A DNA stretch of 64,000 bases from Clostridium_AB sp036639235 (GCF_036639235.1 NZ_JAVWJB010000006.1:1-64000); one strand, 5' to 3'. Counted from the first letter of the stretch, positions 8,395 through 17,304 are shown. The notes: a model not told the origin generated them from the sequence alone. Numbers and translations: made by a program.

Positions 8395-9271
8395 ATTTCT
8401 CTATAAGTGTATCAAGTATTTCCAGGTCATTTTGGTATATTATATTTGCAACATACTGTGCATATACAGCCTCTCCACTTTCATTTTTAATGGTACTATA
8501 TCCTGCATTTTCAATTGCCTTAACCTGATTATAATATGTCTTCTCACTAAAAACCCCTGCTTTTTTATACCTAGGGTTCTTAACCATAAACTCACCATAA
8601 TCATCAAGGGATTCCTCAAAATCATCATAAACCCTAAAATCATCATTTATTGTTTCCTTATAGTTTTCACTTGTTTTAAGGTTAACCTTCTTACCAGTAT
8701 AACCATTTTGCGCCTTTATACCAAATAGATTATTATATTTATCAGAAAGCTTAGACCTTCCCCAGTTTGATTCAAGAATAGCTTGTCCCATAATAACAGA
8801 TGGAAGAATGCCAGTTTTTTCACTTACCTCTAAAACCTTATCCTCAATTTCTGAAACAAAATCTTCCTTGTAATCCTTATTTAATTTATATTGTTTATTT
8901 AAAATCTTAAGGTACTTCTTAGCTGAATCTGTCTCATCACCCTTACCCCCTAAGCTTTTTACAACCTCAGAAAGACTTCTGGTTTTATATTTTCCTCTTT
9001 CACCTTCAACTATAAACCTTTCAGCTATCTTTCTAATACTTGATTCTGTTGAAGAGTCTACACTTCCATAATTAATAGCTCCATCCGCTGCAATAACTTC
9101 TCTATAATTAACCTGAACCTTACCACTTGATACTTCATTAACTACTTTTTTATATAGAGCTTTGGTTTCCTTAGATAAGTTCATTCTATATATTCCACTA
9201 TCATAAAATAAAAATAGTGCTACTCCAATACAAATAAGTAGGCTTCCAAAAGTAATATATAACTTTCTCAT
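8393..9271 (-). CDS. membrane-anchored glucosaminidase (peptidoglycan hydrolase)
   Basis: Probably cleaves the glycan strand of peptidoglycan. The N-terminal segment (residues 3-24) is a single hydrophobic anchor or uncleaved signal. Residues about 155-270 match the FlgJ/LytG-type glucosaminidase fold: ILPSVIMGQAILESNWGRSK with the catalytic glutamate, then NNLFGIKA and the YDDFEESLDDYG segment. The length of 292 aa fits LytG-like enzymes with an extra linker (residues 30-140) rich in Lys and Glu. It shares its terminator with the convergent gene. No sporulation motif is seen upstream. Confidence 0.85.
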   Translation of the reverse strand: MRKLYITFGSLLICIGVALFLFYDSGIYRMNLSKETKALYKKVVNEVSSGKVQVNYREVIAADGAINYGSVDSSTESSIRKIAERFIVEGERGKYKTRSLSEVVKSLGGKGDETDSAKKYLKILNKQYKLNKDYKEDFVSEIEDKVLEVSEKTGILPSVIMGQAILESNWGRSKLSDKYNNLFGIKAQNGYTGKKVNLKTSENYKETINDDFRVYDDFEESLDDYGEFMVKNPRYKKAGVFSEKTYYNQVKAIENAGYSTIKNESGEAVYAQYVANIIYQNDLEILDTLIEK

Positions 9272-9290
9272 AATTCCCCCCTAAACAAAT

Positions 9291-9313
9291 AGAGACAACT
9301 AAACGTTGTCTCT
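9291..9313. terminator. hairpin between helicase and glucosaminidase genes
   Basis: Nine-bp stem AGAGACAAC/GTTGTCTCT with a five-base loop, followed on the minus strand by ATTTGTTT. It would end the helicase transcript. Confidence 0.7.
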
Positions 9314-9347
9314 ATACATTGGTTAAATAAACCTATTATACTCTATT

Positions 9348-11027
9348 TTATTTTGAGTTTGCAACTTCTATTCTTACAGTTCTATTGTCTAGTTTCTTAC
9401 CTTGACACTTAGCTATAATCTTATCCTTAGCTTCTTCACTTGTGTTAATGAAAGTAAACTTTTCGAATATATCAATAGCACCGATATCCTTTTTAGTTAC
9501 ATTTGACTTATCTCCGAAGAATCTTAGTAGAGCCCCTGCATTAACATTGTCTTTCTTTCCTACAGAAACAAATAGTCTTACAAAACCTTTGTCCTTGTCT
9601 CTATCTCTTCTTCCTCTGTCGTTTCTATCATTTCTACTTCTGTCGTTTCTATTTCTATCGTTTCTACCTCTGTCATTTCTATCGTAGTCACGTCTATCTC
9701 TTGTATCTTCAGTAAAGTCTTGGTTGTAGTTAAATGATACTTCCTTCTTGTAGATACTATTCATAAGAGCCGCAGCAATATTTTCTATCTTAGTATCTTC
9801 AGTTAACTGCTCAACTATTGGAAGGAATCTTTCGTATTCGTTAGTTTCCATTTCCTTCTTAATAGTATCTATTAGAGTCTTGCTCTTAACCTTGAAGATT
9901 TCTTCAACAGTTGGAACTATTGCCTTCTCGATTTTCCCCTTAGTTTCTCTTTCGATGTCTCTAATTCTTCTAAACTCTCTTGAGTTAATAATATTTATAG
10001 CAACACCTTCGTTACCAGCTCTTCCCGTTCTTCCGATTCTATGGATATAACTCTCTGTATCCTGTGGAAGATCGTAGTTAATAACGTGTGAAAGATTTTC
10101 TACGTCAATCCCTCTAGCTGCAACGTCTGTAGCAACAAGAATCTTAAGACTTCCTTCCTTAAACTTTCTAAGAGTGTTAGTTCTATGAGCTTGAGTCATA
10201 TCACCATGCATACCCTCTACACTGTAATCCTTTTGTTGCATTGACTCAACAAGTTCGTCAACACCCTTCTTAGTCTTACAGAAAATAATAGCTGATTGCA
10301 TTTCTGATGCATCAAGAACTCTACATAGAGCTTCTAATTTAAGGTCACGTCTTACTTCATAGTAGTATTGCTTAACTGTAGTTGCAGTCTTGCTCTTAGC
10401 TTCAACTTGAACGCTAACAACATCCTTCTTCATATACTTCTTTGAAAGTTCACGGATAGCGTTTGGCATAGTAGCTGAGAATAGTAGAGTTTGTCTCTCT
10501 GGGTTTGCAGCAACCATAACCTCTTCAATATCATCAATGAATCCCATGTTAAGCATTTCGTCTGCTTCATCAAGTACTAGGAATTGAAGTGAGTCAAGCT
10601 TAATAACTCCTCTTCTCATAAGGTCTAATACTCTTCCTGGAGTACCAACTACAAAGTCGATTCCTCTTTTGATTTCTCTAATTTGTCTATCTATTGAATC
10701 TCCACCATAAACTGCAAGAGCTTTTACTCTTGAGAATGATGAAAGTCTTTTAACTTCGTCATTAACCTGTAGAGCAAGTTCTCTAGTTGGCGCTAAAACT
10801 AGTGCCTTAATCTTACATCTTTCCTGCTCAATTCCACAAAGAATTGGAGCAGCAAAAGCTAGAGTTTTACCTGTTCCTGTTTGAGCCTTACCTATAATAT
10901 CATTTCCTTCTAAAATAACTGGAATTGCCTTCTCTTGTATTTTTGATGGAACTGTATAATTCATGGCCTCAATTGCCTTTAGTATATCTTCTTTTAGTCC
11001 TAATTCGTTAAAGTTCGTATTTTCCAT
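9348..11027 (-). CDS. DEAD-box RNA helicase with DbpA-type RNA-binding domain
   Basis: ATP-dependent RNA helicase, probably for ribosome assembly or cold growth. In 559 aa it has the Q motif, Walker A AQTGTGKT, DEAD box VLDEADEMLNMGF, SAT, and the second-domain HRIGRTGR motif. A low-complexity Arg/Asp/Asn stretch (about residues 440-475, repeats of NDR) leads to a C-terminal DbpA-like RNA-binding domain (RLFVSVGKKDNVNAGALLR). I choose ATG 11025-11027 because AAAGGA sits six bases upstream; the in-frame ATG 15 bases earlier overlaps that site. Its leader is about 335 nt long with a terminator-like hairpin, the usual arrangement of cold-shock genes. Confidence 0.93.
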   Translation of the reverse strand: MENTNFNELGLKEDILKAIEAMNYTVPSKIQEKAIPVILEGNDIIGKAQTGTGKTLAFAAPILCGIEQERCKIKALVLAPTRELALQVNDEVKRLSSFSRVKALAVYGGDSIDRQIREIKRGIDFVVGTPGRVLDLMRRGVIKLDSLQFLVLDEADEMLNMGFIDDIEEVMVAANPERQTLLFSATMPNAIRELSKKYMKKDVVSVQVEAKSKTATTVKQYYYEVRRDLKLEALCRVLDASEMQSAIIFCKTKKGVDELVESMQQKDYSVEGMHGDMTQAHRTNTLRKFKEGSLKILVATDVAARGIDVENLSHVINYDLPQDTESYIHRIGRTGRAGNEGVAINIINSREFRRIRDIERETKGKIEKAIVPTVEEIFKVKSKTLIDTIKKEMETNEYERFLPIVEQLTEDTKIENIAAALMNSIYKKEVSFNYNQDFTEDTRDRRDYDRNDRGRNDRNRNDRSRNDRNDRGRRDRDKDKGFVRLFVSVGKKDNVNAGALLRFFGDKSNVTKKDIGAIDIFEKFTFINTSEEAKDKIIAKCQGKKLDNRTVRIEVANSK

Positions 11028-11074
11028 TCTTAATCCTTTCATATGGGTTACCGTATATATAATAATTTATTTTC

Positions 11075-11118
11075 GTTGATTTACACACCTATATAGGTTG
11101 ATTTACACACCTTTATAG
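11075..11118. repeat. 22-bp tandem duplication in the helicase leader
   Basis: Two head-to-tail copies of a 22-base unit, GTTGATTTACACACCTATAT plus AG, at 11075-11096 and 11097-11118, differing at one base. They lie in the untranslated leader some 50-90 bases before the start codon and could be a duplicated RNA-binding site. Confidence 0.75.
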
Positions 11119-11282
11119 TATGACACTTTAATAGAAAACTTTCAAGAATAAAGTTAATAAATTCCTTTCAAATTACAATAGCTAAATTTATTTTTCCCTG
11201 AAATACTTTTATTAAACATTTAAACGCAAAATTATTCCACTAACCCAATAGAATATCAATTAACTCATGCCCTTTTAAGCAT

Positions 11283-11314
11283 AAAAAAAAGAAGTGCCTC
11301 TAAACCCTTCTTTT
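11283..11314 (-). terminator. attenuator-like hairpin early in the helicase leader
   Basis: Minus strand AAAAGAAG/CTTCTTTT stem with a 12-nt loop and an eight-base U-run. It begins about 50 nt after the predicted transcription start and no other minus-strand gene lies upstream, so it can only act on the helicase leader. Confidence 0.65.
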
Positions 11315-11370
11315 CAATGTATATATGTTAAATAAAATTTTTCAAATCATTTGTTAAAGTGTTCTTACTT

Positions 11371-11399
11371 ATTATATATATTTTTACTCTCTATGTCAA
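11371..11399 (-). promoter_or_regulatory. sigma-A promoter of the helicase leader
   Basis: Minus strand TTGACA (11394-11399), 17-base spacer, TATAAT (11371-11376): a perfect consensus. The start would be near 11364, giving a leader of about 335 nt. Confidence 0.85.
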
Positions 11400-11494
11400 T
11401 ATACGTCTATACTATTTATTATGTTTTTTTGATATTAAATTAAAGTTTATATTACTTTTTAAAATAAGTTTATATAAACTTTTGAATTTTTTTC

Positions 11495-11522
11495 TTGACT
11501 TACTAAATATTTTCATTATAAT
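11495..11522 (+). promoter_or_regulatory. sigma-A promoter of the ECF/aminotransferase operon
   Basis: TTGACT (11495-11500), 16-base spacer, TATAAT (11517-11522). Transcription starts near 11530, about 45 bases before the ATG. Confidence 0.8.
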
Positions 11523-11575
11523 TTTTGTATCGACAAACTATTAAATATTGTATGGGTACAATGGAGGTATTGAAA

Positions 11576-12154
11576 ATGGCACAGGAAAAAATTTATCAAC
11601 AAAATCAATTAGGTGTAACTAACACCACTATTAAAAGAAGCAAGGTAACTAATCTTATTATTAATTCCCTTTTAATAGCTATAGTTATGCTAACTACACA
11701 GTTTATTCAAATTAAGCTTCCCGGTTCTTCAGGTGGAGGTCTTGTTCACCTTGGAAATGTAATGGTGTTTGCTATTGCAATTGTTTTCGGAGGCAAAAGA
11801 GCTGCTATAGCTGCTGCTGTAGGTATGACATTCTTTGATCTATTATCACCTTTATATATTGTTTACGCACCTATTACATTTATAGGTAAAGGTCTTATGG
11901 CCTATATTGCAGGTTACATAGCTTATACAAATGGGAAAATGGGTATGTCACTACCTTATAACTTACTTGGTATTATTTTCGGAGGAACTGCTATGATTGC
12001 TACATATTATATAGGGGAAATTTTCCTGCTTGGCAATATACTTACACCACTTGCTAATGTTCCTGGAAACATAACTCAAATAATACTTGGCTGTATACTT
12101 GGTGTTCCACTTGCATTTGCATTAAAAAAAGTACCTTATTTTAAGAATTTTTAG
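11576..12154 (+). CDS. ECF transporter S component (substrate-binding membrane subunit)
   Basis: A 192-aa integral membrane protein, with about five or six hydrophobic segments from residue 25 on. The glycine-rich loop KLPGSSGGGLVHLGNVMV after the first helix and the NGKMGMSLPYNLLG stretch are typical of S components that work with a shared EcfAAT module. The start is ATG 11576, with GGAGG eight bases before it; the upstream in-frame ATG at 11525 overlaps the -10 box region and is not used. The substrate is not deducible from sequence, but the adjacent PLP-dependent aminotransferase suggests a vitamin or amino-containing compound. No EcfA or EcfT gene is in the window. Confidence 0.85.
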   Translation: MAQEKIYQQNQLGVTNTTIKRSKVTNLIINSLLIAIVMLTTQFIQIKLPGSSGGGLVHLGNVMVFAIAIVFGGKRAAIAAAVGMTFFDLLSPLYIVYAPITFIGKGLMAYIAGYIAYTNGKMGMSLPYNLLGIIFGGTAMIATYYIGEIFLLGNILTPLANVPGNITQIILGCILGVPLAFALKKVPYFKNF

Positions 12155-12166
12155 GAGGAACTTATT

Positions 12167-13303
12167 ATGAACACACCAATGATTATGACGCCAGGGCCTA
12201 CTATGGTTCGTGAAAATGTAAGACTTTCTAGAAGCCTTGAGTGTACAAACCCAGACATTGATTTAAACTTTAAGGATTTTTATATAAATACCTGCGCAAA
12301 GCTAGCTAGTCTTATACACACCAAAAACCTTGTAGCTATCCTTAGTGGAGAAGCTATACTTGGACTTGAAGCTGCATGTGCATCATTAACTGAAGACGGA
12401 GATAGAGTTCTTGTCCTTAATAATGGAGTGTATGGAGGTGGCTTTAAAGACTTTGTTAGCATGTATGGAGGAGAAGCTGTTGTACTAGACTCTAGTGAAA
12501 CCGAAGACTTTGATATAAGTATTTTAGAAGAATATTTAAGAAAAGACTCAAACTTTAAATATGCTACTATAGTTCACTGTGATACTCCATCTGGAGTTTT
12601 AAATGATGTTTCTAAGATCTGTCCCCTACTTAATAAGTATGGAATACTATCAGTAGTTGATTCTGTGTCTGCAATTGGTGGGGAAGAAATCCATGTGGAT
12701 AACTGGAAAATGGACATTGTAATCGGGGGAAGTCAAAAGGCAATTTCAGCACCTGCTGGACTTACAATAGTTTCAATTAGTGATGCTGCATTTAAGTCTA
12801 TGGAAAGCAGAACTACTCCTATTAGAAGCTTTTATACTAATCTACTTATGTGGAAAACCTATAAGAAAGATTCATGGTTCCCATATACAATGCCAATAAG
12901 CGATATCTTAGGGCTTAACGCTGCTATTGATAATATTATTGAAGAACCTAAAATATATGAAAGATATAGCAATATAGCTTCTGCTCTAAGAAAAGCCCTT
13001 AATAAATCTAATCTTAGTATGTTTTTATCTAAGGGCTTTTCAAATACTGTAACTGCAATACGTATTCCTGACTCAATTGATGATAAAACCCTTAGAAACA
13101 ACCTAATAAAAAACCACAATATTATGATAGGTGGCTCAGTAGCCTACCTTGAAGGAAAGCTTATTCGAATTGGTCACATGGGTGAAAACTCCCGTAAACA
13201 CTATGTGCAACAAACTCTTAATGCTCTTCAGTTAGAACTTAAATCCCTTGGATTTATTGTAGATATTAACCTATCTGAAGAATTCCTTAAAAATTTAAAC
13301 TAA
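12167..13303 (+). CDS. class V aminotransferase (alanine-glyoxylate / serine-pyruvate type)
   Basis: PLP-dependent transaminase of 378 aa. It opens with IMTPGPTMVRENV, typical of the alanine-glyoxylate aminotransferase family. It has the cofactor-binding aspartate region SVVDSVSAIGGEE, and the PLP lysine in GGSQKAISAPAG near residue 190. The C-terminal small domain ends with RIGHMGENS. It lies 12 bases after the ECF S component with its own GGAGG, so the two are co-transcribed. The amino donor and acceptor cannot be named: related enzymes act on glyoxylate, serine, or 2-aminoethylphosphonate. A terminator follows. Confidence 0.88.
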   Translation: MNTPMIMTPGPTMVRENVRLSRSLECTNPDIDLNFKDFYINTCAKLASLIHTKNLVAILSGEAILGLEAACASLTEDGDRVLVLNNGVYGGGFKDFVSMYGGEAVVLDSSETEDFDISILEEYLRKDSNFKYATIVHCDTPSGVLNDVSKICPLLNKYGILSVVDSVSAIGGEEIHVDNWKMDIVIGGSQKAISAPAGLTIVSISDAAFKSMESRTTPIRSFYTNLLMWKTYKKDSWFPYTMPISDILGLNAAIDNIIEEPKIYERYSNIASALRKALNKSNLSMFLSKGFSNTVTAIRIPDSIDDKTLRNNLIKNHNIMIGGSVAYLEGKLIRIGHMGENSRKHYVQQTLNALQLELKSLGFIVDINLSEEFLKNLN

Positions 13304-13315
13304 ACCCATTTTCCT

Positions 13316-13357
13316 ACTCCCTAGATATTTATTAATTAAATTTCTAGGGAGTTTTTA
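13316..13357 (+). terminator. intrinsic terminator
   Basis: Ten-bp stem ACTCCCTAGA/TCTAGGGAGT (13316-13325, 13343-13352) followed by TTTTAT. Ends the ECF/aminotransferase operon. Confidence 0.9.
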
Positions 13358-13417
13358 TTGACTTTTTTATAAAAACGTGTATATACTGTGTATACAAGGT
13401 ATATACAGTATATACAC
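13358..13417 (+). promoter_or_regulatory. promoter with nested operator for the GntR/ABC operon
   Basis: TTGACT (13358-13363), 18-base spacer, TATACT (13382-13387). An inverted repeat GTGTATATACTG (13377-13388) and CAGTATATACAC (13406-13417) covers the -10 box, with inner GTATAC steps. YtrA-type GntR repressors bind palindromes of this GTATA/TATAC kind, so autorepression of the operon is likely. Confidence 0.8.
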
Positions 13418-13428
13418 AAGGAGGTAAT

Positions 13429-13806
13429 ATGTTAAAGATACTTATTTCTAATTCTAGTAAGATTCCTATTTATGAACAGATTTCAACTCAGATTAAGGAT
13501 CTTATACTAACAGAGTCTATTAAGGAAGGTGATGCTCTCCCTTCTATTAGAAGCCTTGCAAGCGACCTTAAGATAAGTGTTATTACAACTAAAAGAGCAT
13601 ATGAAGAACTTGAAAATGAAGGCTATATAGAAACCATTCCTCAAAAAGGTTCCTTCGTTGCACCACAGAATAAGGAGTTACTTTTAGAGAAAAAACTTCA
13701 AAACATTGAAAAATATCTTATAAAAGCAATTGATGAAGCAAATAGTATTAATCTTTCAAAAGAAGAGGTATCTAATATGCTTTCTATGCTATATGGAGAA
13801 ATTTAA
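13429..13806 (+). CDS. GntR-family repressor, YtrA subfamily
   Basis: A 125-aa DNA-binding protein: winged helix-turn-helix at residues 10-75 (YEQISTQIKDLI, ALPSIRSLASDLKISVITTKRAYEELENEGYI) followed by only about 40 residues of helical tail. This short C-terminus is the mark of the YtrA subfamily, which usually controls a neighbouring ABC exporter. GGAGG precedes ATG 13429 and the operator above covers the promoter. It is the first gene of a unit running to 17257. Confidence 0.92.
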   Translation: MLKILISNSSKIPIYEQISTQIKDLILTESIKEGDALPSIRSLASDLKISVITTKRAYEELENEGYIETIPQKGSFVAPQNKELLLEKKLQNIEKYLIKAIDEANSINLSKEEVSNMLSMLYGEI

Positions 13807-13819
13807 AGGAGGTTAAATA

Positions 13820-14668
13820 ATGAATGTATTAGAACTTAACAACGTGTCAAAATCATATGGTGATTTTAATTTAAATAATATTAGCTTTACTCTACCTGAA
13901 GGATATATTATGGGGTTTATAGGTGCCAATGGTGCTGGAAAAACTACCACTTTAAAGTTAATTATGAATCTCGTTAATAAAGACTCAGGTAATATTAAGG
14001 TTTTTGGCCTTGATAATATTAAGGATGAAGTTCAAATTAAAGAACAAATCGGATTTGTATATGACGGTAGCTATTACCTTGAACACCTACGCTTAAAAGA
14101 AATTAAAAATATAATAGCTCCATTTTATAAGAATTTTAGTGATGAAAAGTTTAAGGACTATCTAACAACATTTAATTTAAACGAAAACAAACGTCTTCGC
14201 GAATTATCCCAGGGTAATAAAATGAAGTTCTCATCAGCACTTGCACTTTCGCATAATGCTAAGCTACTTATAATGGATGAACCTACAAGTGGTCTTGACC
14301 CAGTATTCCGTGATGAATACCTTGATATACTTCGAAGCATTATATCAGATGAGAAAAAATCTATTCTATTTTCAACACATATAACAAGCGACCTTGAGAA
14401 AATAGCCGATTATATAACATTTATAGATAAGGGTAACTTAATTTTAAGTGAGGAAAAGGATTTATTACTTGATAACTATAGATTAATTAAAGGAAACAAG
14501 GACTCCTGTGATGAATCTAATTATGATTTAATTATAGGTAAACGAGATAGTTCTTATAATTTTGAGGGGCTCATTAAAACATCTCATTCTAAGGAATTCT
14601 CAAGTGATAATTTCTTAATAGAAAGACCGAGTCTAGAGAATATTATGCTTCATATGGTTAGGAGGTAG
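13820..14668 (+). CDS. ABC transporter ATPase (BcrA/YtrB type)
   Basis: A 282-aa ATPase with Walker A GANGAGKTTT, signature LSQGNKMK (a variant of LSGGQ), Walker B LLIMDEPTSGLDP and the switch histidine in STHI. The C-terminal 70 residues are a poorly conserved domain seen in BcrA-like exporters. It lies 13 bases after the GntR gene and pairs with two ABC-2-like permeases. The likely role is efflux of a peptide, antibiotic or lipid; substrate unknown. Confidence 0.92.
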   Translation: MNVLELNNVSKSYGDFNLNNISFTLPEGYIMGFIGANGAGKTTTLKLIMNLVNKDSGNIKVFGLDNIKDEVQIKEQIGFVYDGSYYLEHLRLKEIKNIIAPFYKNFSDEKFKDYLTTFNLNENKRLRELSQGNKMKFSSALALSHNAKLLIMDEPTSGLDPVFRDEYLDILRSIISDEKKSILFSTHITSDLEKIADYITFIDKGNLILSEEKDLLLDNYRLIKGNKDSCDESNYDLIIGKRDSSYNFEGLIKTSHSKEFSSDNFLIERPSLENIMLHMVRR

Positions 14669-14672
14669 TATT

Positions 14673-15308
14673 ATGAAAAACCTAATATCAATAGGATTTA
14701 AATCTAATAAATTTTCAATAATTATCCTACTTATATATGTACCTTTTTTCGCCATGCTTTATCATTCTAGTAGTGATTTTAATATTGATATATTACTATT
14801 TCCTATGGCAATTTTTCTATCGTTTACGATTGCTATTGTTGATCTATCCCATAGCAAAACACTACTTTCACTACCTATTACAAGAAAAACATTTATTAAA
14901 TCAAAATATATATTTTGCTTACTATTTGTATTATTAGTAGTATTACTCGGCTCTATTGAAGCTGTTATTATAAAAAGCCTATTTAATGTTAAGTTTAACT
15001 TTCATGTACTATCTTCTTTTGGTGGGATTATTACAGGACTTTCATTAACACTTACTATACTAGCAGTGACACTACCATTTAATATGTTATTTAATAACAT
15101 AAAAAAAAGATCAATACTAAATATAATTATTACTATTTTTCTATTTGGTATAAGTGGAATACTCCTTGAGATGAATAACTACCTGCTATCTATTCTTCCA
15201 ACATATATTACACTAATAGTTCCTATAATCTTTTTATTAGTTAGTATTGCTGCATTTATATTTTCCTACTTTGCTTTATATAAAATATATGCAAAGAAGG
15301 ACTTTTAA
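14673..15308 (+). CDS. ABC-2-like permease subunit
   Basis: A 211-aa membrane protein with six predicted hydrophobic helices and no soluble domain. The segment LSLPITRKTFIKSKY after the second helix is the conserved cytoplasmic turn of bacterial ABC-2 permeases. It starts four bases after the ATPase gene with its own AGGAGG. It probably forms a heterodimer with the next permease. Confidence 0.85.
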   Translation: MKNLISIGFKSNKFSIIILLIYVPFFAMLYHSSSDFNIDILLFPMAIFLSFTIAIVDLSHSKTLLSLPITRKTFIKSKYIFCLLFVLLVVLLGSIEAVIIKSLFNVKFNFHVLSSFGGIITGLSLTLTILAVTLPFNMLFNNIKKRSILNIIITIFLFGISGILLEMNNYLLSILPTYITLIVPIIFLLVSIAAFIFSYFALYKIYAKKDF

Positions 15309-15317
15309 GGAGGGTCT

Positions 15318-15986
15318 ATGAAAAATCTACTTAAAATTAACTGGATAAGCTCTAAAAACAGTTTATTACTTACAGGGATTATCTCAACAATAATAACAAT
15401 TACAGTATATTTTCTAGCATTTGTTATAGCTCCAAATCCTGCATCAAGTATATTACTTAATATATACTTTGCACTTGTAATGTTTTATATAGTTTATTTT
15501 ATATACTTTACAAATATATATTCAGACCTTACAGATTCTTATCAACGTGTAATTTTTAGCCTTCCTATAAAAAGAAGAGACTATTTACTACTTAAATATT
15601 TAATATTTCTATTTGGTTACTTTATTATTCTTCTATACCATATACTTCTTTCATGGATATTAAGTATCGCTACATCTACAACATTTATACTTTACCCTTC
15701 ACTTATACTTATAGGGTTTTTATACTCTCTTTTATTTGTTGTTAGTTTTTTCATATCTGTTTTATCACTTCCTTTTGAAACCTCTAAAGGATTTATAAGT
15801 ACAATTGGTATGATTTACTACCTAATACCTATATCTCTAACCTCTGAAAAGGTTAGAAACAATATTATTAACATAATAGATAGTAACTTTAATATATTTA
15901 CCTTTTATATTGTTATAATTATAACAATAATATATATAGGTTCTTTTATTATTAACCTAAAACTTATTGAAAGAAAAAGCTTTTAA
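15318..15986 (+). CDS. ABC-2-like permease subunit
   Basis: A 222-aa protein with six hydrophobic helices and the same cytoplasmic signature as its neighbour (FSLPIKRRDYLLLKY), so the two are probably paralogous halves of one exporter. GGAGG seven bases before ATG 15318. It is followed after 57 bases by two genes of unknown function, without a terminator between. Confidence 0.85.
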   Translation: MKNLLKINWISSKNSLLLTGIISTIITITVYFLAFVIAPNPASSILLNIYFALVMFYIVYFIYFTNIYSDLTDSYQRVIFSLPIKRRDYLLLKYLIFLFGYFIILLYHILLSWILSIATSTTFILYPSLILIGFLYSLLFVVSFFISVLSLPFETSKGFISTIGMIYYLIPISLTSEKVRNNIINIIDSNFNIFTFYIVIIITIIYIGSFIINLKLIERKSF

Positions 15987-15988
15987 CT

Positions 15989-16045
15989 ATTTAGGAGTTC
16001 TTCACATATTATAATAATGTATATTAATGTAAAGGAGTCCTAAAT
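15989..16045 (+). promoter_or_regulatory. inverted repeat able to hide the next start codon
   Basis: ATTTAGGA (15989-15996) is the exact complement of TCCTAAAT (16038-16045), which joins the GGAG of the ribosome binding site to the ATG at 16044. Pairing would block translation of the downstream gene. The loop is 41 nt, so the effect may be modest. Confidence 0.4.
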
Positions 16046-16847
16046 GGAAACTTATTTTGATCCTGAATTAAATCCGAGTCCAGATGTTATCTACTATATA
16101 ATAGATAAAAAATTAGGAGATGTAACAGGTGATGGAGTACTCGACGAGGTTTATTTACTTGGAACAATTTCCGCTATTAATAAAGTACCTACCCTTTTTG
16201 AAAATATAACAATAGCATTAGTTGATGGACGAAGTAAAAAAACTACTTATTTAAGATTTAAATATAATTCTGGCTTTAACCCAAAGCTTCTATTATCACA
16301 TTTTAGAAACCTTAATGAAATGGATATGTTTATATCAATTGAAAGTTCAACTGAACCATCACAATTTATATTCTACCTGTTCTCAGCAGTAGATAATAAC
16401 CCTAGAAGTTTATTTAATTTCCTAGCATTCGATGAGTACTCTGAATATAGTGTTGTGTACACAGACTATTATAATATAGCTGTAACCAACCGCAGAACCG
16501 GGTTAACATTTAATATTAATATAGGAAGTCGCCCTAAGAGCTACCTAACTAATATGTACAATTCAGATGGTAAAGTTAAGGGGATTTATGAGGGTGATGT
16601 TCTTAGCCTATCATACTTAACACCAATAGACCTTAACACATCAGGTGTAAATTCTCTACTTGCTATTCAAAAAATAGTTGGAATTTCAAAAACAGACATA
16701 CTAGGTTATGTTCAAACCTTCCTTAAATTCAATGGAAACGAATTCATTCCAAGTTCTGTTTTAGTAGCAGTACCTGGACGTGAATCCCCTGCTTCTAAAG
16801 CTTACAAAGAAAAAGACAACCTGCCTTCCCGCAAAAAGAGGAAGTAA
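16044..16847 (+). CDS. protein of unknown function with an FG-GAP-like DxTGDGxxD motif
   Basis: A 267-aa soluble protein without signal peptide. Near residue 25 it has GDVTGDGVLDEVYLLG, a calcium-loop motif of the VCBS/FG-GAP kind, as found in several clostridial spore-coat-like or surface-propeller proteins. The rest is mixed beta with a Tyr-rich middle, and the C-terminus is a basic tail (PSRKKRK). AGGAG precedes the ATG. It is followed after two bases by another unknown gene and both are probably read with the ABC operon. I cannot assign a function. Confidence 0.75.
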   Translation: METYFDPELNPSPDVIYYIIDKKLGDVTGDGVLDEVYLLGTISAINKVPTLFENITIALVDGRSKKTTYLRFKYNSGFNPKLLLSHFRNLNEMDMFISIESSTEPSQFIFYLFSAVDNNPRSLFNFLAFDEYSEYSVVYTDYYNIAVTNRRTGLTFNINIGSRPKSYLTNMYNSDGKVKGIYEGDVLSLSYLTPIDLNTSGVNSLLAIQKIVGISKTDILGYVQTFLKFNGNEFIPSSVLVAVPGRESPASKAYKEKDNLPSRKKRK

Positions 16848-16849
16848 CC

Positions 16850-17257
16850 ATGGGCTGTTCTCATAATATCCAAGACAATGAGTACTCATCACTTGTACGT
16901 ACACTTATATCATGTATAGTAAAAACATCAAAACAAATAAATATATATAACCACCTATCAACTAAAATCGATAGCTATGTATTAAGGTCTATTATAGACA
17001 CTAAAAAACTCCATCTTAAGGCATTACTTCATATATATAAGCTAGTTAAGGGTGAGGAGATGAATCTCTCTGATAACCCTAGCATCCCTGAATATACATT
17101 TGATGACTTAATTATTGAAGAGTTTAAGTTAATAGAAACTGTTAAATTACTCTCTACACTTTTACCATATCAGAATTTGATTCAGGGTTGTTATTCTATA
17201 ATAACCGACATAAACACTGTAACAACTAAGCTTATATATATTAAATCATTAGAATAA
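16850..17257 (+). CDS. small helical protein of unknown function
   Basis: A 135-aa, mainly helical protein, Leu/Ile rich but without membrane segments, so a helical bundle is likely. It starts two bases after the preceding stop, with AGGAAG as the binding site, and is the last gene before the terminator at 17275. No family recognised. Translational coupling to the FG-GAP-like protein suggests the two act together. Confidence 0.7.
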   Translation: MGCSHNIQDNEYSSLVRTLISCIVKTSKQINIYNHLSTKIDSYVLRSIIDTKKLHLKALLHIYKLVKGEEMNLSDNPSIPEYTFDDLIIEEFKLIETVKLLSTLLPYQNLIQGCYSIITDINTVTTKLIYIKSLE

Positions 17258-17274
17258 ATCTACAAAATAACTAA

Positions 17275-17304
17275 GGCTACTATACTAAAATTAGTATAGT
17301 AGCC
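17275..17304. terminator. bidirectional terminator hairpin
   Basis: Perfect 14-bp stem GGCTACTATACTAA/TTAGTATAGTAGCC with a two-base loop (17275-17288, 17291-17304), between the convergent unknown gene and groEL. The tails are T-rich only in part (CTCTTAT). Confidence 0.8.

Noticed and set aside
11359..11544. Plus-strand 61-codon hydrophobic frame
   Set aside because: It covers two divergent promoters, has no binding site, and is composed of AT-rich codons only.
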